Origin: Nematopogon swammerdamellus
Lineage: Eukaryota; Arthropoda; Insecta; Lepidoptera; Adelidae
DNA length: 64,000 bases
NCBI GenBank assembly: GCA_946902875.1
Contig: OX336340.1
Location: 20,537,566-20,601,565, forward strand
Direction: 5' to 3'
In this document: positions 40,468 through 51,456 of the stretch, piece by piece
Numbering within the stretch: position 1 is the first letter of the stretch
Layout: each line of letters begins with the position of its first letter
The notes under the pieces: generated by a model
What the model saw: only the letters and a program-made list of their open reading frames with translations
The model's database searches: none
Told to the model about the DNA's origin: nothing
Made by a program: the position numbers and the translations under genes

Positions 40468-40845
40468 CATTTTTATGTAATCCGGTATGGGTGGCTGTGT
40501 CAGAGGGGCCAAAGCACATGCTCCGACCAACCAATATCACCTCCGAGAACCGGAGACTGGACTAGAGGAGAACACAAGCGAGGCTGCTATGCGGCCATCT
40601 TACAACCTAACCTAACCTAACCTAACCTAACCAACCCCGTCGGCTACAATTTGAGCCTACCATCTAGTAAGGGGCAAGGGAAGGGACATACAATTTTACA
40701 CCGGTTCCGAACCGTGAAGCAGCAGGTGTAGGTATAGGCACAAACATTTTTTTTCGTCAGAAAAAACTAATTGTACACGCCGACCGGATTCGAACCTCGG
40801 ACCTCTTGCATGAGAAACCCAAACCACTCGGCCACCCGCCGCTTA
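40468..40845 (-). mobile_element. SINE-B, full length, with (CCTAA)n
   Basis: Tail TCCGGTATGGGTGGCTGTGT, core CTACCATCTAGTAAGGGGCA, CACCGGTTCCGAACCGTGAA, and tRNA-like head (inverse GGCCGAGTGGTTTGGG, GAGGTTCGAATCCGGTCGGC). A short telomere-like run replaces part of the core at 40603-40633. Confidence 0.85.
40603..40633 (-). repeat. telomere-like (CCTAA)n tract inside SINE-B
   Basis: Six units of CCTAA (TTAGG on the other strand), the canonical insect telomere repeat, exactly where other copies read CATCCAGTACGGTGGTACCA. Confidence 0.85.
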
Positions 40846-40848
40846 ACT

Positions 40849-41205
40849 TTTTTTTTTTTTTTTTTTTTTTATGGAAACTTGACACGGTTGGCTACATCAC
40901 CTACAACATCCGTGATGTCAGCCCATAACACCGGGTGAACTAGGTGTCATGTCAGTGCTTCCCTTCATTTCGCGCCGGCTACACTGAACTGGACGGAAAA
41001 CACGAACTGTTTACATAACCGTTTCGACCGACGTTTCGCTCAGTGTGGTGGTACCAACCCGGCCGGGATAAACCCTACCACCTAGTAAGGTAAGAAGGGA
41101 AGGGACCTACAGTTTAACGTAGTATCCGAACCACGGTCAGCCTCCAACAGTCGGGCGGTCATCCATCCAATAACTGACCGCACCATTAAGCTGCCGAGGC
41201 TGACG
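40849..41205 (-). mobile_element. SINE-A, full length
   Basis: A run of T, then the complete reverse SINE-A, ending GCTGCCGAGGCTGAC. It sits immediately beside the SINE-B head at 40845, so one probably inserted at the end of the other. Confidence 0.85.
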
Positions 41206-41444
41206 ATCCCTTAGTCGTAGATCCCTTACTTCTTTCTCTTGTCATCTAGTTAATATGTCGTACATATGCTTAGTACTACTAACATATAAAAATAAACTAT
41301 AAGTAATCAAATCAAATTAATATCAGGTAAATACGTACACGTGCGGGGGTGGCGGCGGAATCTGCGGCCGGTAGGAATCACAATAAGTACGAAGGTATTA
41401 GATTCAACTAAGTACTGGTTCGTGGCATTAGTCGTCGAGACATT

Positions 41445-41640
41445 TGAAAGCGGTCGGAGGATGCCACAAAACCTTCGTCCTCGAGGTGCATTCCACGATG
41501 GCTCTCGAGGTCCGAGGTTCGAATACGGACGATTTGTACCAATAAGTGTGTTTTTTTTTTCTGACTAAAAAAATTACGTGCACACGTACGCTTGGTGCTT
41601 CGTTCGGAACCGTTGCAAAACGGTAAGGTCTTGAGACAGA
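41445..41640 (+). mobile_element. SINE-B head, diverged
   Basis: GAGGTCCGAGGTTCGAATAC, TACCAATAAGTGTG and CTTCGTTCGGAACCGTTGCA. Confidence 0.55.
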
Positions 41641-42300
41641 ATATATAGTTCTGAAGATTTGGACCTGATCACCTGTCTGATTTCGTTATACATCTTATCA
41701 AGAACCGCAAATGACAGCGATTGTATGATTTTATGCTATACATTTATTGTAATTTCAATAATATGCAAAACAGCAAGGCGCGCCGCCTCCCAGAAATTAT
41801 AATGTAATTTGATATTCCTAACTTTGTATCATCAGTGGGAAATTTGCTCGCAAGCATTAAGATTTATTCCTTTGTGTGGGCAGCCCGCCACTCCCCGGCG
41901 CTTCCCGCTACTCGCCGCCCTTTCCCGCCTATTCCAGCCCCTAACTCCCCCCTACCGCACCCTTCCTCCTTACAGGCCTAAGCTTTGAAGTCTGCGACCG
42001 CAAGAAACGGAAGGAAATTTTAGAACAACATCGTAGCGGAGGGCCAGGAACTAGAAAGAAAATGTAGTTGGTACGTAGTTATCTATAAAACATACTATGT
42101 ATTCATGTCTATATACAAATATCTATATCCTTATATGTGTAGGTATATCCTATGTGTATGTGCAAAATATGAATACTCGCGCAAGGAGGTTTCCGTATCT
42201 ATCCGCTATCAATAATATCCGCCCATCTTTTGTCTTTCAGCAATTCAATGTATAAAAGCCTGTGGTGCCATCTATTATTAAGTAGTGTGACTAATCGATT
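41641..42300. other. unclassified stretch with a C-rich patch
   Basis: 41880-41970 is rich in CCCGCC and CCCCC; no coding frame with family resemblance. Otherwise nothing recognised. Confidence 0.4.
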
Positions 42301-42309
42301 TTATTGTAC

Positions 42310-42435
42310 GTTTGTTATATGGGAGCCCCCCTTAATTTTTAACATTTTCTTTTTTTATTATTTGTTGCTATATCCGCCACAGTAACACATATTCTGTGAA
42401 AATTTCAACGGGCTACCTATTACGGTTCAACTTGA
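42310..42435 (+). repeat. element C, middle fragment
   Basis: TTTTTTATTATTTGTTGCTA, TAACACATATTCTGTGAAAA and TTCAACGGGCTACCTATTAC. Confidence 0.6.
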
Positions 42436-42621
42436 CCCAACCACTCAGCGAGAGCCTCTCAAGGTGGTCGTCGAGGCTCTTCGCTATCAGCCCATGCGCC
42501 GATACGAGTATGGGCACAACGATTGTCGAGTCGACGCGCTACATTTTGGTAACTCGTGCTTCAGGTTCAGGATTTCATTATAATTACACTTACATACTAA
42601 TAAATAATATACGAATATCCT

Positions 42622-42897
42622 TTTTTTTTATGTAAACTGACACGGTTGGGTACATCACCTGCAACATCCGTGATGTCAGCCCATAACACCGGATGAACTT
42701 GGTGCCACGTAAGTGCCTCCCTTAGGTCGTGCCGGCTACACTGAACTGGACGGAAAACACAAACTATTTACATAGCCGTTTCGACCGACCTTTCATACAG
42801 TGCGGTGGTACCAACCTGGGTGGGTTGGTACCACCTCACTGTATATTACTGTACCTAGTAATATAAGAAGGGAGTCATATCCCTTAATACGAGATAC
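42622..42897 (-). mobile_element. chimeric H/SINE-A element, third copy
   Basis: A SINE-A tail and core followed (in reverse) by AATATAAGAAGGGAGTCATA and TCCCTTAATAC, the same H-to-A junction as at 33690 and 54195. The core has an extra inverted GGTACCACC copy here. Confidence 0.75.
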
Positions 42898-43464
42898 ATA
42901 GGTACATAATATAACACGAGAAAACTACTTTATCTATTTATCTGTAAGCAAAAAGTGACGTGAAGCGAAGCCGCGGGATATATAGATGGCTCTCAATACG
43001 ATTGGCGTATGGCGTCGCATCTCAGCTATTCCGTACATCGCCGGACAGATAAAACTTCCTACTTATCACGAACTCAATGTTGAAGAAGGAACATCATAAC
43101 TATTAGCGAAGTTTTATCTCGGATCCAACGATTAATAATAAATGATTGGGGGTCGGCCTCTGCTCGCCGCCGGCACCGCTCCCCCTCTCCTCCCCGGCTC
43201 TCGAGTTCGATCCGCCCAAAACCGGCATCCTTTATAAATGACGTAGAATGGAATATTTTTTTTTATTATTCAGAAAGGAAACGTGCTCTATTATTTATAG
43301 TGTTTTCCTTAACTTTCATAAACTTGACGTTCCAACTTCCAACGCATATTTTGCCTCCCAGCTGCCGACGCTAATTCGCGTTTCTTTTGTTTTTGATCAC
43401 TTCCAGAGTTCTGATTTCAAATGTTTTGTTTTTTTGAGTTCCATAACTCATGCTCATCCATTGG
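42898..43464. other. unclassified stretch
   Basis: Includes a Helitron-like GAAGCGAAGCCGCGGGATAT (42960-42982) and a GC-rich patch (43145-43220) that ends in AT-rich sequence. No gene recognised. Confidence 0.4.
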
Positions 43465-43682
43465 GACGGCGGCGGCGGCGGCGGGTGGCTGATTGGTTTG
43501 AGCATTGCGAGAGGTCCGAGGTTCGAATCCGGTCGGCGTGTACCAATGAGTTTTATTCTGGCTGAAAAAATAATTTGCATGCATACCTAACACCTGCTGC
43601 TTCACCGTTCGGAAGCGGTGTAAAACGATAGGTCCCTACCCTTGCCCCTTATTAGGTGGTAGACTCAAATGTAGCCGACTGG
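43465..43682 (+). mobile_element. SINE-B head and core
   Basis: GGCGGGTGGCTGATTGGTTT, GAGGTCCGAGGTTCGAATCC, GTACCAATGAGTTTT, CTGCTGCTTCACCGTTCGG and GCCCCTTATTAGGTGGTAGA. Preceded by a (GGC)n run. Confidence 0.8.
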
Positions 43683-43955
43683 GTCGATCGAAACAAAATA
43701 GTAAAAAGCTACGGATTTAGATATTCAACAAATAATTTGTTTTTTCCAAAGCCTTGAATTAGTCACGTTGGCTTAAATATGTTTTTATAACTAAATTCAG
43801 AGGCATATGATTTTTTTCTATCGAGCGAAGTTAATGAAATCGTGTTTCATAAAGCTATCGGCTGATAGATGAAGTAATATTATGTAATTAAAACTGAATC
43901 CAGGCAAGTAATATTGGCGGTACACTTCTTGAAATTCGAGTCAGACGCAGTCTTA
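43683..43955 (+). repeat. one arm of an 18-kb-spaced inverted repeat pair
   Basis: AAAAAGCTACGGATTTAGA, CCAAAGCCTTGA, CAGAGGCATATGATTTTTTT, CTATCGAGCGAAGTTAAT and TTGAAATTCGAGTCAGACGC recur in the opposite orientation at 61705-61985. Confidence 0.65.
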
Positions 43956-43974
43956 CATCACCTTCCCCCGACGA

Positions 43975-44330
43975 AAAAGAGGGGTGTTATAAGTTTGACG
44001 GCTCCGTCTGTCTGTCTGTGGGTGTCTGTGCCTGTGCATGGAATCTTAGCTCACAAACGGATGGGTCGATTTGCATGCGTTTTTTTTTTTATTAGAAAGC
44101 TGGTTTTACCGGGATGGTTAAATTATAAATTTTAGAAACCCCCGACCCCTTAATAATGTCAAAAAAAAAATCCGTTTTGTTACTTAAAGGAGTAGAGAAC
44201 CGCAAATAAAATAAAATATAAAAAAAACCATAAGTAACTAAACGGAAACAATTTGTGACTTTTTAAGGGGTCGGGGGTTTATATTTGTAATTTTACTTTT
44301 ATATCAAGCTTTTTTATTTATTATACGAAA
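43975..44330. repeat. GTCGGGG family, two facing copies
   Basis: Left copy inverted (GACGAAAAAGAGGGGTGTTA, AACCCCCGACCCCTTAATA), right copy forward (TTTTTAAGGGGTCGGGGGTT, TTTATATCAAGCTTTTT). Confidence 0.6.
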
Positions 44331-45100
44331 TAATAAATTTGAAAAATTGATATATACTACTACCAGCTTTAAAAAAAAATTAACTACTTTTCTCCTGAAA
44401 GTGTGAGTATTGCGCTTAGGAAATTTATGAAGTCGTTTTTTCGTCGCCCTTTACATATGTTTTAGGAACTTTTCTTTAGAATGTTTTCAATGATCTTTAT
44501 CGCCTCGAGAGTTCTCGAACTTAAACGAGTGGTCCCATGACGATTACAATTTTCTGTCGGCTATTAATATTAACATAGCCGTTACAATTTGGAGGAGGTC
44601 GCATGTCGCGGCAACATTACGCTTCATGTAAATGCCTAAGCGACATTGTTGTAAAAAAACAAAAAATCTAATCATGGCGACCGTTTACGCACAGTTTTAA
44701 TGTTTCGGTGATCTTATCTGACAACAATTACGGGTCATAAAATCTAATGACTTCATCGTAAATCTCAAGTTTATGCGACAAAATCTCGTTCGGCGCCACT
44801 TTTTGCTGAGCAAATGGGGGTAAATTGCTATAAAATATTACTCGGCGTCGGCGCCGCGGCGAGTGCAGTATTAACACTTGAGAGTGCCAAGGGTAAGTGT
44901 ATACAATTTTATTTAAATTGGATGGCGCATGCGGTACGTAGTCAGCTCTTTATCGGCTTGCCAATTTTCGTGGGGAATAATTTGAGAATAAAAAATATTA
45001 TTATTACAGTGATGGAGAGATGGATGTTGAGAATATGTCAGACGTCAACCACCGTAACTTGGTGGTGGTATCGATCGACGTCCGGTCGTAAAATTAAGTA
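44331..45100. other. AT-rich stretch with one signal-like open frame
   Basis: At 44814 an ATG opens MGVNCYKILLGVGAAASAVL, then TLESAKG, hydrophobic like a signal or membrane anchor, and runs into a good donor (GCCAAGG|GTAAGT). It could be a 5' exon, but I see no partner exon in phase and no family. Nothing else recognised. Confidence 0.3.
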
Positions 45101-45102
45101 CC

Positions 45103-45285
45103 GATTTTTTTTTTATTGGAAACGTGACATATTGCGCCGAGCCACCGATAAGGTGTCTAACGACGCCCATGGACATTCGGTCGTATGCGGGTGTTGCGAA
45201 TGCCATGCCGGCCTGACAGGTGCCTATTCATACCTCTCTTGGTGATGTGAGCAGGGAGAGCGTTTCAGAGTTGACCGGTTCTGTA
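45103..45285 (-). mobile_element. element D fragment
   Basis: GGAAACGTGACATATTGCGC, AATGCCATGCCGGCCTGACA and GCGTTTCAGAGTTGACCGGT. Confidence 0.65.
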
Positions 45286-45291
45286 GAGGTA

Positions 45292-45600
45292 CACCTGGGT
45301 GCAGACAGAGCTTGGATGGGTGATCCTCCGACCGTTTAGGATAACGTGGTTCGGATAACATATAAATTGTGGGTAGATCCCTTCATATAGAGTTACCTTA
45401 TTAGGTGGTAGGGCTGAACCCGAGCGAATTGATACGACCGGACTGAACTAAACAGTTTGTGTCTTCCGTCCAGTTCAGTGTAGCTGACAAGAAATAAGGG
45501 AAGCACTGACATGGCACCTAGTTCACAAAGGTGTTGTGGGCTGACATCACGGATGTTGTAGGTGATGTAGCCAACCGTGTCAGTTTATATAAAGAAAAAT
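45292..45600 (+). mobile_element. SINE-A lacking the extreme 5' end
   Basis: GAGCTTGGATGGGTGATCC (5S C-box-like), GTGGTTCGGATAACA, TTAGGTGGTAGGGCTGAACC, TCCAGTTCAGTGTAGCTGAC and TGTAGCCAACCGTGTCAGTT. Confidence 0.8.
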
Positions 45601-45719
45601 TAAGAGAATTAAAAAAAACATCAGGACACAGCGAAAACTACAAACTATATAAAAAAACGGGTTGGGAATGCATTCCCATACTGTCGATATTCCTCCACTT
45701 AGGAGAAATCGATCCTGTA

Positions 45720-45935
45720 AATCTTTTATTTACAGGGTTGCCAACATGTGGAATGCACTCCCGCGTAATATACAGTCTGGGATCCTACAAACATAATGTG
45801 TAGTTGCACCTAGCCGGCCGACATGGTATTCGCAGACTCCGTAAATATCCGAATGCCCGTGGGCGCCGTCGGACTACACCTCTGCGTTAGTCTGGCGCGC
45901 GCCATATGTCGTGCTTCCCATAAAAAAATAATTAA
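45720..45935 (+). mobile_element. LINE 3' end related to element D
   Basis: CAACATGTGGAATGCACTCC, CCGACATGGTATTCGCAGAC, GAATGCCCGTGGGCGCC and GCGCCATATGTCGTGCTTCC, then A-rich. The first part encodes a N-M-W-N-A-L-P-like motif. An inverted relative is at 15785-15905. Confidence 0.55.
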
Positions 45936-46480
45936 ATAAAAATACAATTAGAAATTTGCCTGTATTGGGCTCGACCAAAATGACTAAAGGCAAAGGTGTT
46001 ATCGCAGTGTTACGATGAAACTGACGAGCCTTGCTCTTTCCGACATGAACCCTACCAATATTCTTTTCTCAAAGCGTATGTTTGAACACGTGAAATGTCG
46101 TGTGACATGGAAAGGAGGCTTTTTAGGAGGTAGAAAATAGCTGCTGAATATTTAAAGCGGAAGTGACCAATTCAGGGCGCGCTGCGGTTAGGGTACCGCC
46201 CCCACGCGCCTCGCGGCGCTCCCGCCTCCGCCCCGCTCGCTCGACACGTCGAGCAGGCTCGCCGTCACCGAACATCTAGCCTAGAGACGCAAAAAAAATT
46301 GGTTGTCTGTAAAGTCGGTTTACGGACGATAGTTTTACGTGATAACGTCATAAAGTGGTAAGACTACGCATGTCGTTTTTGTTACGTTTGTATTTCCGAA
46401 AATAATTCTTAGGTGGTTATAAAAAAAACTAAACACCCTAAAAAAATTTAAACACCGTAACACTGCTTAAAAAGAAAAAA
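45936..46480. other. unclassified stretch with GC-rich patch
   Basis: 46175-46275 is a GC-rich patch (CGCCTCGCGGCGCTCCCGCC). No gene recognised. Confidence 0.4.
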
Positions 46481-46484
46481 AAAG

Positions 46485-46565
46485 AAAAAAAAATTTAGGG
46501 ATTCGAACCCATGGTCAAAAAATACAAATCCTACACTCTTACCACTGAACCACGAAGTCACATAA
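46485..46565 (-). mobile_element. tRNA-derived SINE head, third type
   Basis: Inverse of GTGGTTCAGTGGTAAGAGTG (A box) and CCATGGGTTCGAATCCC (B box), separated by about 30 bases, with an A-rich tail. It lacks the acceptor-stem pairing of a working tRNA gene. Confidence 0.65.
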
Positions 46566-46740
46566 ACGACCAAACGAATATCGGATTCCCTTGGTTCGCT
46601 TTCGGCTTGGACCGATTGTGCCTCTCTATCGCTTGTTACGCGCTCTCGCTTGCACACACAGGCTCAGATGGAACGTGACATTTTTTCGTGCGTGCAGCCG
46701 GTGTTCATCAATTTATAAGACGTGACGTTATCACGTCAAA

Positions 46741-47285
46741 AACGTCTTTTCTCCAACTAGGGCACGTTTGGCTGTCCATGGTGAAGTGCTGGCCCCTACA
46801 ATTATGTACGGGAGTGAAATTTGGGCATGGCAGACGAAGCATGAAAGCAGGATTAATGCTGTGCAAATGCGCGCGTTGAGGAGTATGTGTGGAGTTACAA
46901 TGAAAGATAGATTGAGAAATAGTGTAGTGCGAGAGCGCTGTGGGCTAAAAGAAGATATAGTGACAAGGATTGAGAAAGGAATGCTTCGGTGGTTCGGTCA
47001 TGTTGAAATAATGGATGATAGGAGACTAACGTAAGAAATTTATGAAGCAACTGTGAGTGGATGAGTCAGGAAGGGTCACCCTAGACGCACGTATACCTGG
47101 ACCAGATCGGGCATGTGCTCAAAAATGATCAAGTGCGTAGTACCCGTAACCGACGAGCATGCATGAAGAACATTATGGAAGTGGAGGTGGGTTAGGATCG
47201 TGGCACGTGGAGATCCGTTGTCTCTGCCTACCCCACCGGGGAACAGGCGTGACGCTATGTATGTATATGTGTGTGCCAAATATCG
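46741..47285 (+). mobile_element. RTE-like LINE, post-RT C-terminal region
   Basis: The plus strand reads APTIMYGSEIWAWQTKHESR, INAVQMRALRSMCGV, RERCGLKEDIVTRIEKGML and RWFGHVE. This is the well-known region after the reverse transcriptase domain of lepidopteran LINEs (Y-G-S-E-x-W...R-R-M-L-R-W-x-G-H-V). The frame is broken after position 47030. Confidence 0.8.
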
Positions 47286-47392
47286 AGTCTATGCAGAATG
47301 AAGCGGGGAGAGACGGCGAGGAAGCGGCCCGAGCGACGGCTCCCGTTTGCTACATATACATATGTGTATGCGCTTTATACGCATAAAAGTAC

Positions 47393-47807
47393 TTTTTTTA
47401 TGTGATGCAGTATGGGTTTTTTTTTTGCTGATTCGGAGGAGCCAAAATGCATGCTCCGACCAACCAATATCACCTCCGAGTGCCATATAGGTGCCATACC
47501 GGAGACTTCCCTGGATTGCTGGCTATACTCGACTAGAGGAGAACACAACCGAGGCTGTTATGCGGCCATCTTACATCCAGTACGGTGGTACCAACCCAGT
47601 CGACTACAATTTGAGCCTACCACCTAGGAAGGGGCAAGGGAAGGGACCTACAGTTTTACACCGGTTCCGAACGGTGAAGCAGCAGGTGTACGTATGCACG
47701 TAAATTATTTCGTCAGAAAAAACTCATTGGTACACGCCGACCGGATTCGAACCGAGGACCTCTCGCATGAGAAGCCGATGCCCAAACCAATCGGCCACCC
47801 GCCGCTA
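47393..47807 (-). mobile_element. SINE-B, full length
   Basis: Complete from T-rich end, TCCGACCAACCAATATCACC, GGAGACTTCCCTGGATTGCT, GTACGGTGGTACCAACCCAG, GACCTACAGTTTTACACCGG, TTGGTACACGCCGACCGG to the tRNA-like head ending CGGCCACCCGCCGC. Reference copy of this family. Confidence 0.88.
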
Positions 47808-48750
47808 AAGACGGGAGACGCGCCCATGTGCGGTCCCTAGTCACTGTTCGGTGCTTGCTCCGCGCCGCCCGCCCTCAGCGCTCAGTCTCACGACCAGACA
47901 CCGAAAGCCTTTAGAAATTTCGGCGTCGCCCTACCAGCCGCTCCGAGCAAACAGCTGCCGAAAAGAAGGATTTTTGTACACTTTTTTTACGTACTTTTGT
48001 CCTTGTCCATTCGGTTTCGGAAGGTTTTATAATTTGGCTCAACCGCTTTTTCTATCTTTTATCTTTACTTTTAGTCGCGAGACGTGCAGCGTCGTAAAAC
48101 TTTATCACCTGTCGTCCTCGCATATGCAGAAAAATCTATAAATATTATTAAGATAGAAGCGGGTATCAGACATCAGCGAGCTGTGCCATGTTAGTGCTTC
48201 GATTTGGTCTCTAACAGGTATTCGAGACATTCCCGTAGACCCGACACATGGTAGAGATAATGCCCCGCCATTCCTCCTGCCGGCGGCGGCGCGGCGCCCT
48301 GCGAGTGCCGTAAACCCACGCGTCGTAAATATGAAGTTGTTAAACTTTCTTCACTCTCATTTTATATTCGCGCGAGAGGAAGCGATCATTTCCATGTTTG
48401 TACGTAGGAGGAAGGTTAGAGAGGCGAATGTCCAGCAGTAAACCCAAAAACGTTGATTGAAACTGACTTCTGACTTCGACTGCGCCAGTGTGCATCGATC
48501 CACACATTCAGAGTGCTGTTGAAGGATTATCGCATCAAATCTTAAACCTCTCCTCTCCTCATGCCTCCTCTGAGTCCTTCCCTCCTCCTCTTCTGCCCTC
48601 TCTGAGTCCATAGTTTTTCTAAGTTGACTGCATTTGAGTTAGTTTTACGTGTGTATAATATATAAATATATACTTACATCTTATTATTTTCGTATATATA
48701 TTTCGTATTCGTATGTTGCACCTACCCTAGTTTAAATGTGGAAAAGAGAA
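47808..48750. other. unclassified stretch
   Basis: Moderately GC-rich at 47820-47960, then mixed. Pyrimidine-rich CCTCTCCTCTCCTCATGCCT (48545-48610). No domain or exon recognised. Confidence 0.4.
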
Positions 48751-49110
48751 AAAAACGACCAAGTGTGAGGCGAACTCGCTCACCGAGGGTTCCGTATCGC
48801 CATGTCATGGTCAGCGCTGCTTGATACTGTTTTCGGTAGATGGCGCGCGCGCATACACTTTTTAGTATTTGGACCGCCGTAAATTTTTTACTTTTTTTCT
48901 TATTTTTATTATTTGTTGTTATATCGGCCATAATAACACATACTCTGTGAACATTTCAACTGGCTACCTATTACGGTTCAAGAGATACAGCCCTCGGAGA
49001 GACGGACAGACAGACAGACAGACGGCGTAGGCTTAGTAATAGGCTTCCGTACGACGTCGTCGACGTACAAAGAGACGTCGACGACGTCGTCGCGCCTTAG
49101 GAACCGTAAA
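48751..49110 (+). repeat. element C with palindromic GACGTCGTCG expansion
   Basis: CGACCAAGTGTGAGGCGAAC, GGGTTCCGTATCGCCATGTC, CCATAATAACACATACTCTG and AGGCTTAGTAATAGGCTTCC. The end has GACGTCGTCGACGTAC and its inverse inserted before the final GGAACCGTAAAAA. Confidence 0.75.
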
Positions 49111-49152
49111 AAAAGGGTAGACTGGCATAAAATGATTTAAACGTTTTTGACA

Positions 49153-49520
49153 CAGACACATGCGTTTTATAGGATTACGTATCCACACGGAAGCCTACCC
49201 CGTCTATCTGTCTGGCCGTCTATCCGTCTAGGGTTTTACCTCTTGAACCTTAACAGGTAGCACTTTGACTTTTCCCAGAATATGTTTAATCATGGCGGAT
49301 ATGCCAACATAGCGAAAGTAACAGAAAAATACGGGGTCCCCATACAAGAAACGTGCTAAGAATCAATTAGTACATATTCACGCTACCAAATAATTAGATC
49401 TCACTGGAGAAAAAGACTGACGCATATGGTTTTTTTTACAGGTATGGTATAGCGGATTAGCGGATCTACGGAACCCTCTGTGCGTGAATAAAACTCGCGC
49501 TTGATCGTTTTTTTTTTGTT
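49153..49520 (-). repeat. element C, diverged inverted copy
   Basis: ACGGAAGCCTACCCCGTCTA, TTGAACCTTAACAGGTAGCA and CTACGGAACCCTCTGTGCG, the inverse of element C, ending GCGCTTGATCG. Confidence 0.6.
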
Positions 49521-49579
49521 TCATTTTGTAAAAAAAAAAAACATTCGTTTCTTGCTTTGAAATTCCCATTCTACATTCA

Positions 49580-49755
49580 GGGTCACAACATTTTCCCCAC
49601 GGAGGTGTGCACCGATAAATCCGACGAACTCGCCGCGGCTCGTCGCGTCCTAGAGCCCCCCGAGGGGGCGGCTTTCGGACGGTCTGCGCCGAGCCCCCTC
49701 GCCCCCCCCCCCCCCGCGCCGCCCCCTCCCCGCCGCTTCCACCCCGACTCTACAG
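49580..49755 (+). CDS. possible exon, proline-rich, unknown product
   Basis: An open frame begins right after a good acceptor (CATTCTACATTCAG) in phase 0 and stops short of a good donor (TCTACAG|GTACGC), leaving in phase 1. It reads GHNIFPTEVCTDKSDELAAA, RRVLEPPEGAAFGR, then a Pro/Ala-rich stretch. The strong GC content stands out in AT-rich surroundings. No family recognised. A poly-C run of 14 inside it makes the frame there uncertain. Its exit phase fits the 57599 exon, but joining the two would not give a known protein. Confidence 0.3.
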
Positions 49756-49855
49756 GTACGCTACACACATGATTATGTATCCAGAACTTCTCTTCTACTA
49801 TTAGTATTGTTTAATATCAAACTACCTACTTTAATAATAGTAATAGTAAATTATC

Positions 49856-50511
49856 TTCTCTATCTCTATCTATACTTCTTATACAAAAGGGAACGTCTGT
49901 ATGTATATGAGTTTTTAAATTGCTGCATATGTCACAAATCAGCACATGCGTGTCTAGGCAGTGGCAAACATTTTTGTAAATTAGACTAAGTGTATATTGA
50001 AAAAAATTCCAGTGAAGTTTCTTGTCAGTTCTTCTTCGCTGTGATAATATGACAAATCTGAGCGCAGTGTACTGCCAATAGATGCTAAATAAACAATAAA
50101 CAACAATTACCGTGGTTGTTAGAAATTATATCTTCGTCAAAGACGTACGGAGATTTGACAGATATTATCTGCCAACCGTCGCACAAGGCAGAGTGCTCAT
50201 GAAGATGGGCCATACGCTTGGCTCGAAACGTCGAGCCACATAGCTCGGAGTGGAACCGTGAGTAAAGCTGTTCGATTTAAAATAATGTCAGTATGTATGT
50301 ATGTTTGAGGTTAACTCCGGAACCACTGAACAGATGCGGTTGGTTGACCAATGTAAAGAGTAGTTCTTGAGGTTCACTATAGGCTATTATATACCATCAC
50401 GCTAAATAGCCTTAGGGCTGAATCAAATAAAGTATAGTATGGATGGGATAGGAATCGGATTTGCTATTATATCGAGTCTACCGCGTAGTGTAGCCGCGGA
50501 TAAAAACTAGT
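49856..50511 (+). mobile_element. Helitron-type element interrupted by another repeat
   Basis: Start at 49856 (TCTATCTATACTTCTTATAC, AACGTCTGTATG) and continuation at 50283 (GTATGTTTGAGGTTAACTCC) through GTGTAGCCGCGGATAAAAAC to CTAGT at 50507-50511. In between are about 380 bases with CAAAGACGTACGGAGATTTG and CGAAACGTCGAGCCACATAG, foreign to the 3271 copy. Confidence 0.6.
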
Positions 50512-50550
50512 TATTACATAATTGCGTACCAAGTAGGTACACAATTATCA

Positions 50551-50893
50551 CGTCCGTCCGTCCGTCCGTCTGTCTGTCCGAGGGCTGTATCTTTTGAACC
50601 GTAATAGGTAGCCCGTTGAAATTTTTATAGAATGTGGTATTATGGTCGATATAACAACAAATAATAATAAGAAAAAGTAATAAAATTTACGGGGGTTCCC
50701 ATAGAAGAAACCAAAAAGTGTATGCGCGCGCGTCATCTACCAAATAGAGTGTGAATCATTTTAACTAATCATGACACTTAACTAATATGAAGCATTTCAT
50801 AAACACGCCATAGATGTGGTGGGTGGCACTGACCATGACATGGCGATACGGAAACCTCGGTGCGCGAGTTCAACTCGCACTTGGCCGGTTTTT
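50551..50893 (-). repeat. element C, inverted, near full length
   Basis: (TCCG)n/(TGTC)n, GGTAGCCCGTTGAAATTTTT, ATGACATGGCGATACGG and AACTCGCACTTGGCCGG. Confidence 0.75.
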
Positions 50894-51138
50894 TTTTAAT
50901 ACTGCCGATCTCGAATGGCGCCAACACGGCCGCGCCGCCGAATTCGCCCATCCTGCCAATAACGTGAGCTAAACAACGTCGGGCCAGCAGAATGCACTCT
51001 GCCAAGATCTTCACATCTGCTTCGGTAGCTCCATTTTAATCTAAGTTTATGGCGCGAGCGTAGGCAGCTGTCCGCATCGGCTTAACTGAGTCCGGAGTGG
51101 TCTGCTGCCACCGACGACTACCGCGCCATGCGCACCTA

Positions 51139-51345
51139 CCGAGAGAGAGAGAGAGATAGAGAGAGAGATAGAGAGATAAAGAGATATAGAGATAGAGAGA
51201 TAGAGAGATAGAGAGATGGAGAGATAGAGAGATAGAGAGATGGAGAGATGGAGAGATAGAGAGATAGAGAGATAGAGAGATAGAGAGATAGAGAGATAGA
51301 GAGATAGAGATATAGAGAGATAGAGAGATAGAGAGATAGAGAAAG
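51139..51345. repeat. (GAGAGATA)n simple-sequence array
   Basis: About 200 bases of purine-only GAGAGATA units with occasional GATGG variants. It produces spurious Leu/Ser-rich open frames on the minus strand. Confidence 0.95.
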
Positions 51346-51456
51346 AGGAGAGCCATAGGACATTCATAGATATTAGTAGCACTAACTTGTCGATTAGGTG
51401 AAAGGTAGATAGATAGATAGAAATGGTGTATTGCTCCAAAACATTTTAACATTTTT

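Noticed and set aside
43248..43565. 105-codon plus-strand frame
   Set aside because: Its second half is the SINE-B head with a (GGC)n run, so not a conserved protein.
51139..51345. CRISPR-like or satellite array
   Set aside because: Continuous 8-base units without spacers; simple microsatellite in a eukaryote.
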